Assembly: GCF_050908995.1 (NCBI RefSeq)
Contig: NC_135126.1
Coordinates: forward strand, 12,338,001-12,402,000
Direction: 5' to 3'
Source: Andrena cerasifolii
Lineage: Eukaryota; Arthropoda; Insecta; Hymenoptera; Andrenidae
Length of the DNA stretch: 64,000 nt
Shown here: in pieces, positions 10,395 through 22,691 of the stretch
Numbering within the stretch: position 1 is the first letter of the stretch
Layout: every line of letters starts with the position of its first letter
The notes under the pieces: generated by a model
What the model saw: only the letters and a program-made list of their open reading frames with translations
What the model was told of the DNA's origin: nothing
The model's database searches: none
Translations under genes and position numbers: made by a program

Positions 10395-12559
10395 TCATTC
10401 CGTTTGCGTGGATTGATGAGCTCTGGAGGGAAGAGGGAGAACGGTGTCGCCAACGGACAACGAACCCTGATGGAACACTTGTGTCTCCGAAGACACCCCT
10501 CTTGGCGATGTGATGCGAGTGTTTCGCATCCTCGCGATCGGTTCTCTTCCTTTAATCCTGTACCATCCGCGGGGTCGTTTCGCAAGAGGGCTTCTCATTT
10601 CAATTTGAGGAACTGCGACGTCCATTTGCCTCTGCGACGAGGGCACGCTCTCGATGGCGTCCCTTGAACGCTTTCCAGGCCTTCGTAGAAGAGAAGACGC
10701 TAAACTCGACAAGGGGTGAAATGCCTCCGAGGTGGTGGGTCTCGGGACAATGTCCTCCCGCGGCGGAACTTGCTCCCTGTCGATGTTTCGGGTAGTCCCC
10801 GCTCCTGTGGAACAAATTAACACGAAGAATTAGATAACTGCTTCGCGTCGAGCATACAAAAAATAATGAGTGCCTGAAATTGTATGCTGAGAAGAGTCAT
10901 AACGTGCATACCAGAGAAGTTTCTCATGACGGTCCTCACCGCATTGGCCACCGCCGAGAAGATCCCGACGGAGCTGCCGCTGTCACTGCTGTTCGACGAA
11001 GAGTTCGAATCTCTCCTGAGAGAACTGATCATCTGATTCGACGTGGAATAGGAGGCTTGACTAGAGAGGCTGTAATAATTATTCACAGTGGTTACGGAGC
11101 TACTGTAGGCAGGAGTGCCGCTATCGCTAGTGGGAAGACTGGTCCCAGAGGAGATGTGCCCCAGTTTCTTCAAACCAGAATCTATCAGATCAGAAGTAGA
11201 CAGATTCGAATTGTTCTCCACGACCACCATCATGACCACGCGCGACGAGCCAGAAGATTGTTGATTCACGTTCCCATTCTGCTTGTCTGGGCTACGAATC
11301 TCTTTGTTCGTGTTCTGCACGTTCTCCGCGTAAATCTTGATCTGCGAATTCTCAAGATTCTCCTTCGCCTCGGACAGCGTGTCGCATGCCTCGAAGTACT
11401 CCTCGTTCTCCGTCATGTTGACGGCACTTGTCGCGCTAGGATCTGGAGAGTTCTCGTATTGGTCCGAGAATCGCACCTTCTTCAGGGAGTCCGATCGTTT
11501 CTCCACCTGCACGCACGTGTCCAGACCCTGAGGTACTACTTCACCCTCGACTCCAGTCAATTCCATATCCACGACGTCGCTGTTACTTGCGCACTGTTCA
11601 CCCGGGTTAGTTCGATCCTGCTCCTTCATGACATCCAGTTTTTTCGAGTTACTCCTGGGAAGGTCGTCCTTGTTCCCGCGGCTGGAGGACAAGCCTCGAA
11701 ATGGAGTGTTCTCCTGGTTCGCGGAGGACGGGAAGCTCAGGTAATTGCTCTCCGCGCTCTCTTGGAAGCCGCTGTGGGTTTGCTCTATCTTCAGCGACGC
11801 GGAGCTGGTCTTGGGTGTCTTGAGGGTGAAGTTCGGGACGTTGGGGGTTTTGCAATCGAAGCTGTTCTTCTCCCCAACCACCATGGGCGTGCTCGTGGTC
11901 CTGTAGAGCGCCGGGGGCGAGGTCAGCGACCCAAAGTTACCATTGTAATCGTTATTTAAGGACGATTCCTTTCCTTCCGCTATTAACGGCGGTGTGCCCA
12001 GGACGGCCTTTTGCGCCGAGCCCAACGAGTGACGGTGTCGAGACTTCCACCACTTGCACGTGCCTTTGTTAGCAGAAAAATATATCGGGCTGCATTAATT
12101 CTTCCTACCTGAGTTTATATTGATCAGCTTTCTGATAAGAAAGCAGTTAGACTTTAGAGCGACGCGATGGGGAATAGTTACCGAAGGTCTCTATATCCTT
12201 GCTCTGCTTGTAGACTTCGCCGCACAAATAACAGTAGAGAGGGAGATGAGCGATCACTATGTGAACAAGAAGCGGCTTATCCTCGAAGATTTGCGACGGG
12301 AGCTTGTGGGACGTGCAAAATGGACAGTCCAGTTGCTGCTTCGAATGTTTGGTCTTCTCGTGTCGCTCGCGGCACTGGGAGCAGCAGAATAATTTCTTGC
12401 AGATAGAACAAGACCGCCTTGTCTGTTCAATCTGAAAATTTTAAAACGTTCGAGAACCAACTGTGAACCATTTCCTGTGGAAAATCTTGCAATAAATACC
12501 TCCGCCGGCGTCATGCTTGATCGAGGTCGCCGCGACTGAGGCGATTCAATGTTTACCAT
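10395..12559 (-). CDS. Zinc-finger protein with long disordered body, possibly fs(1)Ya-like
   Basis: Four exons, 12500-12559, 12182-12431, 10912-12063 and 10395-10804, join in phase and give 623 residues. Residues about 27-110 contain a compact Cys/His region (CSICKKLFCCSQCRERHEKTKH, then LDCPFC, CYLCGEVY and TCKWWKSRHRH), consistent with two or three zinc-binding sites. The rest is Ser/Asn/Thr-rich and disordered, with KKVRFSD (RVxF-like, a PP1-docking pattern), an SSNSSDSGSS stretch, a basic patch near LLRRPGKRSRD, and the C-terminus HQSTQTE, which contains the TQT core of dynein light-chain LC8 ligands. The N-terminal zinc region and disordered body recall the Drosophila nuclear-lamina protein Young Arrest, but this assignment is weak. 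The start ATG is 325 bp downstream of the FTSJ1 stop, same strand. Gene reality is well supported by splice phases; identity is not. Confidence 0.8.
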
Positions 12560-12846
12560 CTTATTCCAGTCCTCGAGCCGTTAGGTATACAAGGTACAAG
12601 CGTATTGATGACAAAAAATCATTCCGACACAAGGCATCGTCCGAGATTCGTACCGAGGTGCGTTAATTTGAATAAATTCGCGGGCGAACGGAGAAATATG
12701 TTTCACAACTTATCCCACTGCGGAGGAAGCTTCAATAGCGTGTTAAAATATTTCGTAATTGTTAGAATATGGGTGTATGTATTTTGTACGTTGCTTATAG
12801 GTATTTGATGAAGGTATAGAATAAAGATCCTTTTATTATCCTCAAT

Positions 12847-12852
12847 TTTATT
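12847..12852 (-). terminator. Poly(A) signal of FTSJ1 (minus strand AATAAA)
   Basis: AATAAA on the minus strand lies about 33 bases past the FTSJ1 stop codon, with a second near 12834. Confidence 0.5.
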
Positions 12853-12884
12853 ATCAAATCGGTTCTCCTTACAGTCCACTTCCG

Positions 12885-14184
12885 TTATTCTGGAATTCTT
12901 TGCCACCTTACTTTTTCATTTGCCTGCTTCTTAAAATCCGCGAGCGACATTGATTTCAGATTATCGATTACTACGGAGAAATCGGCGTTTCGGAAATCAG
13001 TACCTCCACTTTCTAAAAAGGACAGGGCTTCCTCGTACGGCGGAGCAATTGGTGTCTGTACCGGTTCGTGGTATCGGTACTCCTTTCCCTCGTACTGAGA
13101 TAAATCATAGATATACATAACACGATTTCATGTATCAACTCTAAATGCAAAGAACTTACATCAAGGGGGTAACATGTGTCAGAATCGGGCTGATTCAAAT
13201 CGCCACACACAACGAATGGCACAATGATCCTATTAACTCCTGCGAGCTTCGTGAAATCGCAAGGCTTCTGAGTTAACAGAGGATTCAACATATGAGGTGT
13301 GTAGCCCTTGGGTGGCGAGTAGCCTTTGCATACCACGAATGCTTCTATGCTCGAGTTACGCGAGCTGCTAGGCTTTGTGCAATAAACATAGGGGAAGAAT
13401 ATCTTTAATTGGGAGTACAACAGCGATACATCCTTGGCTCGAAAAATCTTTGCCACAAATGTACCGCCTTTTCTAAGTATGTGCGTGGTGATGTTTAGAG
13501 CAGCTAGCAGTAGCTGCGATTGTATGTAAATGTCCATGTCATGTAGACCCGTGACTGCAAACAACCAACGCAATCAATGTTGCTAGCATTTTGTTAACTA
13601 AGATGGCGTATAGTAACTGAAGGTTACCATCGGGTGCTCCATCGCACACTACCAAATCAGCTTGCTCATTGTCAAAGTGAGCAATGATTTTGTCCGCCGT
13701 ATTGGTATTTGTGATATCCCCCTGAATTTGCGTAACACCTTCTATCGGAGCCATTGCTTGCAAATCGACGGCAACTATTTTTGGAGCAGTCGCGTCCCCC
13801 GTTTTCAGGGCCTCTTTGTAATTATCACTGTACTCACGAAAACATTGAAACGACTGTAAAATATTGTGCGACGCATTTGGTAAAGGAGTGTTTTTATTGA
13901 AATATATATGTACTGTAATTTGCCCGATAAAACTTGACTCCAGCTGCCAGGTGCCGCGCACAAATCCACAGCTTTGGTGACCCTTGTTTTAAAGAAACAC
14001 ATTAAATGATATATATCACTTTATTTATACAGCCAAGATAATTGTTTTTTTTTTAATACGTATCATCTAGAATGTGGCACTCGTTGTCTATTTGGAGCAA
14101 TTTGAAGGCGCTCCTTGCCCTCCACCCTTCCTCCTTAGCACGACGATAATAAATATCTCGCTTGTCTTTTGAAGTTTTTCCCAT
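12885..14184 (-). CDS. FTSJ1: tRNA 2'-O-methyltransferase FTSJ1 (positions 32/34)
   Basis: Five exons, 14060-14184, 13914-13982, 13628-13827, 13160-13554 and 12885-13094, join in phase and give 332 residues (human FTSJ1 is about 329). The family methylates the ribose of nucleotides 32 and 34 in the tRNA anticodon loop using S-adenosylmethionine. The N-terminus [20 protein letters not shown] and the SAM site [14 protein letters not shown] are diagnostic. The catalytic K-D-K-E set is visible: Lys28 in SAFKLLQ, Asp in VVCDGAPD, Lys in FVAKIFR, and Glu in SSIEAF. The C-terminal half keeps [13 protein letters not shown] and PIAPPYEEA. Exon 3 uses an acceptor inside a longer open frame; the choice at 13827 is the only one that keeps phase. 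The call is firm. Confidence 0.94.
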
Positions 14185-14801
14185 TTTCGAGAGAATAACG
14201 CAAGTTCGTTTATATTACTCGAAATATTTTTAGGTTAATTCCAGGGAGCGCGAAACTAAAAAGGCGCCAAGCTGTGAAACTTAACAGCTAAAAGGAACTA
14301 TAACAGGAACTATTCTGACTCTGTTACTATATGTTGGCGGGACTGATACAAATACCGCCAAATTTAATTCTTGTTCGATGGAACTATTATTAAAGAGGTG
14401 GCACTAAGTAACGTCTTCGGAGAGAGAAGCTGAAATTCAGAATACCTCTTTTCGCTTCATGTTCTCCTGATATTTTGGCCAAAATCTGGCGAAAATTTTC
14501 AGAATGCTATTGTAACCAATTACAGAGGAGGACATACTATACTGAATGATATTATATAAAAATGAATGAAAGGAATAATACTGGAAATAATCTCACTTCA
14601 ATATTATATTTATTTTTAAAGTAACAGGAATAAAAAAGTAATTCGCGGTAGATATAGGAAGACTTTCTTTCCTTATTCAGAATAGAATACAGAAATAGCA
14701 AACAGCTCCCTCTCGCGTTCACCGGGTAATCGTCGATCTATCGGTATTACCATTTCTGTGCGGAAAAAAGTGCTATAATACCGACCTGCCGAATCGGCCA
14801 G

Positions 14802-14811
14802 GTCACGTGAC
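14802..14811. promoter_or_regulatory. Perfect palindromic E-box GTCACGTGAC
   Basis: This 10-bp palindrome equals the CLEAR-type E-box bound by MITF/TFE factors. It lies 618 bp upstream of the FTSJ1 start codon and about 10 kb upstream of CLN3. Functional use is unproven. Confidence 0.3.
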
Positions 14812-14827
14812 GTGTCCACCCCCTTAA

Positions 14828-15527
14828 GTCAGTCCACTGTGACGGTTTGAAAAATTAAGCTTTTTTAAAGATTTTTTTCTCCGTAGATACAACATATAAT
14901 GCAATAAATCTTTTTGGTATTTATTAAGCTACTCTTATACTATACAAAAAAATTAAAAGAATTTTTTTAATTTGTTTTAAAACTTAAAACGCAATTATCT
15001 CAAAATAACATTTTTTCAACTGGTGCAGGTGATTGCAAAAAAGCCATTATCAGTCTGAAATTTTTATACGTTATTCAGAACATCAGTGGCTATGGCCGGG
15101 ACCACGGAAACCTTTTTGGATTAACCATTTCATACTTTTTACAAGGCAAAATGTTTGAAAAATTCACCGCATTTCGACACTTAAACTTCAAAACTCCGTC
15201 ATTTTGTTAATTTTTTCATCAGTAAAAATAATCCTGGTTCCAGCGATAACCACGCTCATAATGATTACAACACACTTTGAATTTTTTTCTTTCAAATGCG
15301 TCGTTCTCCCGGAACCACCTGCACCAGCACTGCATCGTTTTCTGAAGGCGCTCACATCAGTGCGATATATATATAGAAAAAACTGTTTAAAATTTAAAAT
15401 AGATTTTTTTTATACTGTCAATAAGTGTATTAATAATTAGCCAAACAATTATTTACGTTGGACATTCCGTTTACTAAAAAATAAATCCTAAAAAATGATA
15501 ATTTCTCACGACTTCACAGCGGACTGA
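14828..15527. mobile_element. AT-rich non-autonomous DNA transposon flanked by CCCCTTAA
   Basis: The ends GTCAGTCCACTGTGA and (inverted) TCACAGCGGACTGA form imperfect terminal repeats of about 30 bp. Both sides are flanked by CCCCTTAA (14820-14827 and 15528-15535), which could be an 8-bp duplication or contain a TTAA-type duplication. Internal inverted words (ACTGGTGCAGGTG / CACCTGCACCAGC) add hairpin potential. No transposase remains. Confidence 0.6.
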
Positions 15528-17155
15528 CCCCTTAAACCGAATGGAACACCGCGCATAAGAAGGTACTTCTTTCAAGTGCAAATTTCGAGTATCCGTTGAA
15601 AGAGACCAATTGCACGCGACTTTTCCAATTAATGAGCGAAAAATAGCCGCGGTGTCAGCAACAATTGTAACTCCACACGCTGATGATACGTTGCAAAAAG
15701 TATTCGAAAATTGCGCATCCGTTACAGTACCTCACGCGTCCCATGTAAGCCACATAAATCTTCTCGACGATCGTTTCATTTTCTCATTCAAGAATTCCTT
15801 TAATACGTAAACGTAGCAAAAAAAAAAAAAAAATCGCGCAACATTTTCCTGCATTTATATTCAACAAAGGATCAAGATTACGGCAACGATATCGGTTTTT
15901 GTCTCATCTTCCGTGGTATCGTACGCGCGTTGCCAGGCACCTTACGTAATCGCGTATTTGCACATTCCCACGGAGTATCACCGATTATTCCATCGCGATT
16001 CCGGGTTCCGCGAAAATCTGTGTTGATCGATTCACGTTGCAGAATCTATTTTCTATTTTCTATTTTCTACCGATGGCCTTTCCGAACTCTCCGTCGTTGG
16101 CTGAACGGAGTCGCGCTTGTTGTTCGCTCTGCTCCGCAGATTTGCAGAAAAATTCGATAAGAGTAACGCGGTTTATCGTGCCAGTCGCGTTCACGGTGCA
16201 CACGGAGTATGGAGAAATATTCTGACCGGTCCGATAAGATGCAAATATGCCTGAGATAATGTTCCGCGGTGCCGGCGGCGGTGTTCCTCTGCATTATGCA
16301 GGAGCGTCAGAGGGGGAGGAAGCGGGGCTTCTAATGAGCCTGCGATCCGCGAATTTCAAACAAGGCGTGGCGCTTTTCAGCTACCGATCGCCCCGGCTGT
16401 GCAACCGTGATGCAACGCCGCGTACATTTGATAACAGACACGTACCGCGCAGCGTGTTTTCTAACGGACTCCTTTACTATCGACCACCGAAGACCTTTGG
16501 TATTTAGTGCACGCGATAACTTGACAACTCCGGCGACAGGATTGCAAATAATTCCGATCGAAGACACAGCTATTTCTTATCGGTTTCCCTTATCGCGTTA
16601 ATCATCACCGTCGCCGTTATTGATCCCATCCCGGAACCGTTGCTTTATTATCCTAATTACTATTAGCCGGCGCACGCGACGCGGCCGTCTTTGTTTCAAT
16701 TAGCGGCAGATGCTTGAAAACAGGATGCGATAGAATTTCACATACCAATCCGCTCGGGCATATCAATTGCCATCGTCGGTGTAAGAGGTCCTGCTAATAC
16801 CGCGGCAGCTTCATCGCTCGCCGCGTATGTAAGGTGTACTCCTGCAATTTGTTTGCAACGCATCCGTTCACACTTGCGTAAGCTCGTCAAGAACTGATCA
16901 ACCACGCTTTCAAGATGATACGATGGTTTTGGTGCGTGCTTTGCTTCTCTTCTCTATCTAGTCGTTCACCCAACCCCCGCTGACACTGCAGAACCAATTA
17001 TTCCTCTTATTAAACATAAGCGACGGTTACCCTTAATCACCAATCGTGTTACGAAGCAGCGAAAGAATTCGAGAAACCCATGACGCTTCAAGCACCGTGA
17101 AAAAACTGATGGATTCTGTTTGACGGCGATCGGAACGAACGTTTCCCTGATATAC

Positions 17156-17207
17156 ATATCGTCGGTGATACTGCAACACCGCGTATGAGCAGTTTGTAAA
17201 TACCGCG
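17156..17207. repeat. Left arm of a 52-bp inverted repeat pair
   Basis: This arm is the reverse complement of 18304-18355 with a single mismatch. The 1.1-kb spacer holds the hAT-like element 17496-18190. Removing that element and one copy of its duplication leaves an inverted-repeat unit of about 0.5 kb. Confidence 0.75.
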
Positions 17208-17495
17208 GTTCATTTTTTTACCGATTTTACAGGAGGAAGAAAAAAAATTAATATTTCAGCCATTTTAAGGGATTTCTTTGACTGGATTTTATTGGGTCAG
17301 TTTTAGCAGGCCTCGTAATAAATAGTAACATCAATTCATCATAAAAATGCTTAATTGCTGTGTAAAGTCACTTTAACGCACCAAGCGTGCCGTCACTTCA
17401 CCTGATTTCTCTGTAAATGCGCGGTTTTGTCGCCAACTTGCTAAGAGAGACAGATTCACGGTATCCTTGAACCTGCTGGTTCCGTTGGTAAAAAG

Positions 17496-18190
17496 TAGAG
17501 ATCCCTATTTCACGTGTATTTAAATACACGTGTACACGTGTATCAAACGTATCTGTCCCTGAATCCGTGTATCTTTTAGTACACGGGTACCCGTGCAATA
17601 TTTCACGTGTATTTAAATACACGTGAATTTAGATACTCGTGTATTTATAAATACACGTATATTAACGTGTCCGTATTTTGATTCGTCTGATTTTTAATAT
17701 CTACAGATATCCCAGAACTCTGGGGGATCGCGAAATTCATAAAAGAATTAATGTATTTAAATATATTTACTAGAATAATATGCGGAAAGTATGGTTTTAC
17801 AAATTTTCAGATTGTAACTAATAACACAATTATAAAATTAACAAGATTTATTTAATCGATTACCTATTTTGATACAAGAAATTAAGGCATTACTGGTAAT
17901 AAGCGAGCTTCTTTTTAGACGCAACGATAATCCTTAAAATTGAGAAACATCGCTCGGTTTTATTACACTTATTGCTTAAGTGACCGCCATTGCCCATTCT
18001 CCCGTAGTTAATGCCCAATTCTGATCAAAATACACAAATACGTTGACACACGTGTATTTAAAATCCACGTGAAATAGTGCACGGGTACCCGTGTACTAAA
18101 AGCTACACGGATCGAGGTACGGATATATGTAATACACGTGTACCCGTGTACACGTGTCTTTTTACTACACGTACCATACCGTGGTCTCTA
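17496..18190. mobile_element. hAT-like non-autonomous element rich in CACGTG
   Basis: The element begins TAGAGATCCC and ends GTGGTCTCTA. It is flanked by identical 8-bp duplications GTAAAAAG (17488-17495 and 18191-18198), the hAT signature. Subterminal regions on both sides contain about nine CACGTG hexamers in palindromic blocks such as ACACGTGTATTTAAATACACGTG-like units. The centre is AT-rich and noncoding. Confidence 0.85.
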
Positions 18191-18303
18191 GTAAAAAGGC
18201 GGCTTCCTATTGACTATTTCACACGGCGTGATTTTTAAAAAAAAGCGAAACAGCGCTCGGCAACCGTGGGCGCGAAATCTCAATTTTGCTACTTTCGCAG
18301 ACA

Positions 18304-18355
18304 CGCGGTATTTACAAACTGCTCGTACGCGGTGTTGCAGTATCACCGACGATAT
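18304..18355. repeat. Right arm of a 52-bp inverted repeat pair
   Basis: This is the partner of 17156-17207, in inverted orientation with one mismatch. Confidence 0.75.
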
Positions 18356-20489
18356 ACATCCGCAGACAGGCGATAGGATGCTGGCTCGACGGCGCCCGTT
18401 CGAGGGGTTATCGCGACGCCATGCCAGAAATAGTTGCTGCCCTGCGTTAACAATAGTTGCCCCTCGTGCGACAGAGATATTCGTATGCGCCACGGAGCGC
18501 TCCGAACGAACGTTTCTCGCTCAGAGAGTTTGCTGTTCGCGGGGATTGCGTAATGTCTTGAGCAAATACCGTACTTGCACACATTATCCGCGCCCAGCCG
18601 GCAGGTTCCCAATGGAATATGTTAATGTCGCGGCGTTTGGGACCGTCGGTGCCGCGAGTGCGTTAGAACCACGCCGACGACTCCGAATTCGCGACGATTC
18701 CCGAGGTGCTGCAACGACTCGGTTGCTAGTTCCAGCCAGGTGGGATTCTACGGGCACCGTGACGTCGGCTCGCTCTATCTCCCGATAACGACGCGACCAC
18801 GGTCGTTGGTTTCTTCAAAAGATATTGGCTTAATACATTTCATCAAGTGTGACCTTAATCGAGCGGCTTTGCAACGAGCGCCTTCCCGTGCGAGGAGGAC
18901 TTCGCAGGCGCTCGAACCACCGCTGAAAGAGCCCGTTCGAGTTGCACGCGGTGCACTGCGTGCTGTCCCAGGTTTCGGTGCGGCGAAAGTACACAGGCCA
19001 CGTTGGATTGTTCTTCGATCACTCCTCGTCGTCCAGCTGCATAATTAAACGCGGAAAGAACAAGCTGTCTGGGTGTCGGACGCGTCCAGCTAGCAGATGA
19101 GTGAGGCTGAAGGTGGAGACCGCTTCGCGGTATCCCCGGCCACGAATTTGTACGAAATATTGTTATGCGCGGTGCAGAGAAGGCCTCCCGCCAGCCCTGA
19201 CACTGTTTTCTCTAGGAAGCGCACCGCTTTGAATTAATATCGTTTGACATTGTCCGACCAATGAAGCCGAACTGTAGGAAACGCAATTACGCCGACCTTC
19301 CGAGATGCTCGGGGACCCTCGGCGTTCCTTGTACACGTCGGCGATTGTCCGCGATGAATGGCCGCTGGACAATATCGTTCATCCAGCGAGGAGGGTTACG
19401 TCACTGGGGAATTACGATTGCGCGTTATTGGGGCCAATGTCAGAGCACTTTCGGCGATTTTCTCCAAAACCGAGGCGCGCGCAGGATCTGATTGGAAGGA
19501 TCGCGGCTGAACGCTTGCTAAGCTCGCGTGTGTTTCACACGCGGCGAGACATGTGTGCCGCGACGGATAAGCCGTAATCGGCAGTGTTAACGGTCCACGA
19601 ACAAAGGACACACGAGCTCGATACAATTGTCCAGTGTGCTCGCGGCGCGACCTTCGCTCGCCGCGGAAACCGTTCGTAGAAAAATATGTTGCACGTGCCC
19701 GTCACGAAAGCGACACGCTAATTGAGCCTTCTTGCCGCGAAACGGAATTAAGAAAGATTACCCCGGTGTATCATCTAGGCTCTCGCGTTTCTCAACGCGT
19801 TTCCTGCGTTCTCGATCTCCGAGCTGCAGTCGCCAAGTCCGCCCTGGAACGGATTTCGGCTCAAGGTCGGTTTGTGTGATATCTGCCTGGACCCACGTGG
19901 CCGCCTAATCACCGAGTTCCACCCGTTCCCACCTGATTGTACAGCTGTGCCCCTGCGCCAGGAACATCAACTTTCAGCGTTCCGCCGGGGTATTCAAAGA
20001 GTGCTCTATATAGAAGCGAAGGGATCGTCTAATCGTTAAGCATCGTTAGAAACCAATGGCACGTTGACATTGGCAAGTCGGGGGAAGTGAATCATGGGCG
20101 ACGATGGAAAGTCGAATTCGCAAGGGGTGCAGCTCGCGCATAGGCGCGCCGCGACTATTCTCAGCCAGTGACGCTTGTATTCATTCAGAGGTAACCACTG
20201 TGGCATTTAATGCAGTTCGATTGAAAATCCCCAAGCAATTGGAGGTCGTACAAAACGCGGGATCTCGCTGATAAGAGGCTCGGGAAGCAACTTCGGTGGC
20301 GGTTGAAGAGAGCGAAGGAGCTGGGAAGAGTCGAGGGAAAGGGAGAATCTAGCCGGCTCGATGGTCGAGAGCCGACTGCTCGATCTGGTCTGGCCTGAAA
20401 GAACGCTTCGGGGGCATAGAGCGCGCGAGTGGAATACTTATTGCGTATGGGTTGAGTCGAGCCGAGCCGAAGCGCTCGCGCCTGCGTCG

Positions 20490-21155
20490 CCTCTCTATAA
20501 CACCGCTGATTTCGCGTGGCGCTTATTTATTTCGAAGCTGAAACTCGCCGCGACCACCACGTGCTACGATCGCAGCTGCAAAGTTAGCCAGTCAGTCAGT
20601 CAGTCAGTTAGCCTGCCTTCTGCCTGCGACGTCGTCGATCGCGGCCCGCGGCCAACGATACGCGCGCATACTCGTAGCATCGAGAGAGAAGCAAATTGGA
20701 GCAAAGAGAGCGAAAGCGCTTGGACGAAGTCGCGTTTGAAAACGAGGAAAGGGGCGATAAATAGAGCTAAGAGAAATAGAGATACGCGGAGAGCAATTCT
20801 TTTTTACAGCGTCACGAACGATTTATCATTGACGGCGCCGGTGCATTGAACCTCTTTCTAGAGTCTACTATTATCGCGGACGTTCCTGTATAGAAGTTTT
20901 TCCCTCAAGACAGTAAGGGAAGCTCTGCAAGAGTGCCGAGTGCAAGGGGGACCTCGATTTCTTTATTTTCGACCCCCTGCGACCACCCTCCTGTGATACC
21001 ACTTCGTCAGGATCAGTCCATGCTGCTGTGATCTGTGATCAGTGATAACGATATTTATTCTGTAGCGAACGGCGGTTGGATTTATTCCAGTCCCGAGGTC
21101 TCTACTCCCCTGCGACAATCTCCTCGAAGATCACGGAAGAAGTATCGTATCATAG
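20490..21155 (+). promoter_or_regulatory. Possible promoter and 5' noncoding exon upstream of CLN3
   Basis: A CTATAAC box (about 20495), a TTATTTATT box (about 20522), a CCACGTGC E-box (about 20558) and five tandem TCAGT initiator-like words (20588-20610) cluster here. About 550 bp later a strong donor, CATAG|GTGAGT, ends at 21155. CLN3 is the next gene on this strand, so this could be its leader exon. There is no direct evidence of transcription. Confidence 0.3.
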
Positions 21156-22691
21156 GTGAGTGCTTCGCGTAATAGTGCGCGAGATTGCATCGGCAGCTGC
21201 TTCCGCAGCGTCTGTCAGATCGCTCAACATTATTCATCAGAGTATTTAACATCGCCCGTTATCTTTGGCTAGTATCATCCAGCCGTTTGCGCTGACTTAG
21301 CTTCTCTTCTCGAAGACGAACTTTCAGTTGACGCTTGGGGTCTCATCTGCGCGCGTCGCAGTTGACGTCTAAGCAACTTTCGTATCTTCCCTCGACGCTA
21401 AGTCAAAACAAGTTATCAGCAACTTCGCGGGAAATCAAGTTTTTCGAGCTGAAGGACACGTTGCGCACGGTGAAGCGTCGGATTAAGTAGTCATCGAGTT
21501 TGGGTTGTGCGAATTCGAGGGTCGCGGACGGTCCTGTTCAAATAATGGAACAGATACTCTGCGATCTTTGGACTGACTAGATCCCTCCACGTTTCCACAT
21601 AGTCGTTGCTCTGGGGTATTTGGAACACCCCCAGGGGACAAACTTAGAATGCCCAGCTCCAAAAGCTCGCTTCCGTAGACAGGCGAGTGAAACACAACGA
21701 TCTGGCCGAGCTCTAGCGCCGCCTTTCACGAGTCTCATTCACGCGCGTCTTTAGAGAAATATAAGAGGTATGACCGCGAAACAACTCGAACGCGATTATC
21801 GTGCAAGCGCATCGCGACCCCAGGCAACTTTCTGACAATAGACTCCGCGTGCATCCGAGGCAAACGAACTGTCACGAGTCCCCAAGGCCGTGTCCGGGAA
21901 CCTAGAAACGCTGTCGAGGAAAACAGACCACTCGCCGGAAGATGTTCCCAGCTAGCGAAGATAAACTACCTCGAGAATGTAGAGTAACTTCGCGGCTACG
22001 TCCGCGCTACCGATGCTATCTCGGTCGCGGAGAAATTAGTCTGCGGTTGCAAGAGAAACATACCAAGCACGTACAAATGGTTCCGAGGGAAGGGAGACCC
22101 TTTAATCGTCACCCACGAGTCGTTCCACGGACAATTGCGAGCATTCCGATTGGTCGTTTGAAGAGGGAGGATCGATGATGACCTTTAAATCAGAATCGAT
22201 CACCCAGCGCGACTTCTTTGCTGCTCGGTTGCAACAGCGGCTAAGAACGGTGCGAGGTCGACGCTACGACCGAAATAATCCTTTACGGTCCAGAACGCGA
22301 GTTGAGAAACATGGTGTATCCAGTCTCATCCCCAGAACGACGCGGTACGCTCGCAAGGACGCGGTTTCCATTCGATTAAGGCGCGATCTACCGATGCAGC
22401 TACCTGCTGGCGGAACAAAACCGCTGACGCGCATCACTGGTCTCCCTCTTCGTATGAAAACCGTGCGAATCGCGGCAAATTCCGTTTTTTTTTCTTCTAG
22501 TTTATAGCAATCATGTTTGAATCAGAATCCGGTGTAATGAGAAAAGGAAACTGGTAAACAGATCATTAAAGATATGCGCGTTTGATACGGAACGAGCGAG
22601 ATTTCCGGTTGATCGAGTGTGAGGTTGGCGCGTGCAATTCGCGGAGCGACGCCAAAGTCAACATCGGGGGGAGAACTCGTGGATCCCGTCC

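Noticed and set aside
10880..11959. A 359-codon plus-strand frame rich in Arg/His
   Set aside because: It is antisense to the large exon of the zinc-finger gene, whose splice phases and composition are protein-like; the plus frame has no domain.
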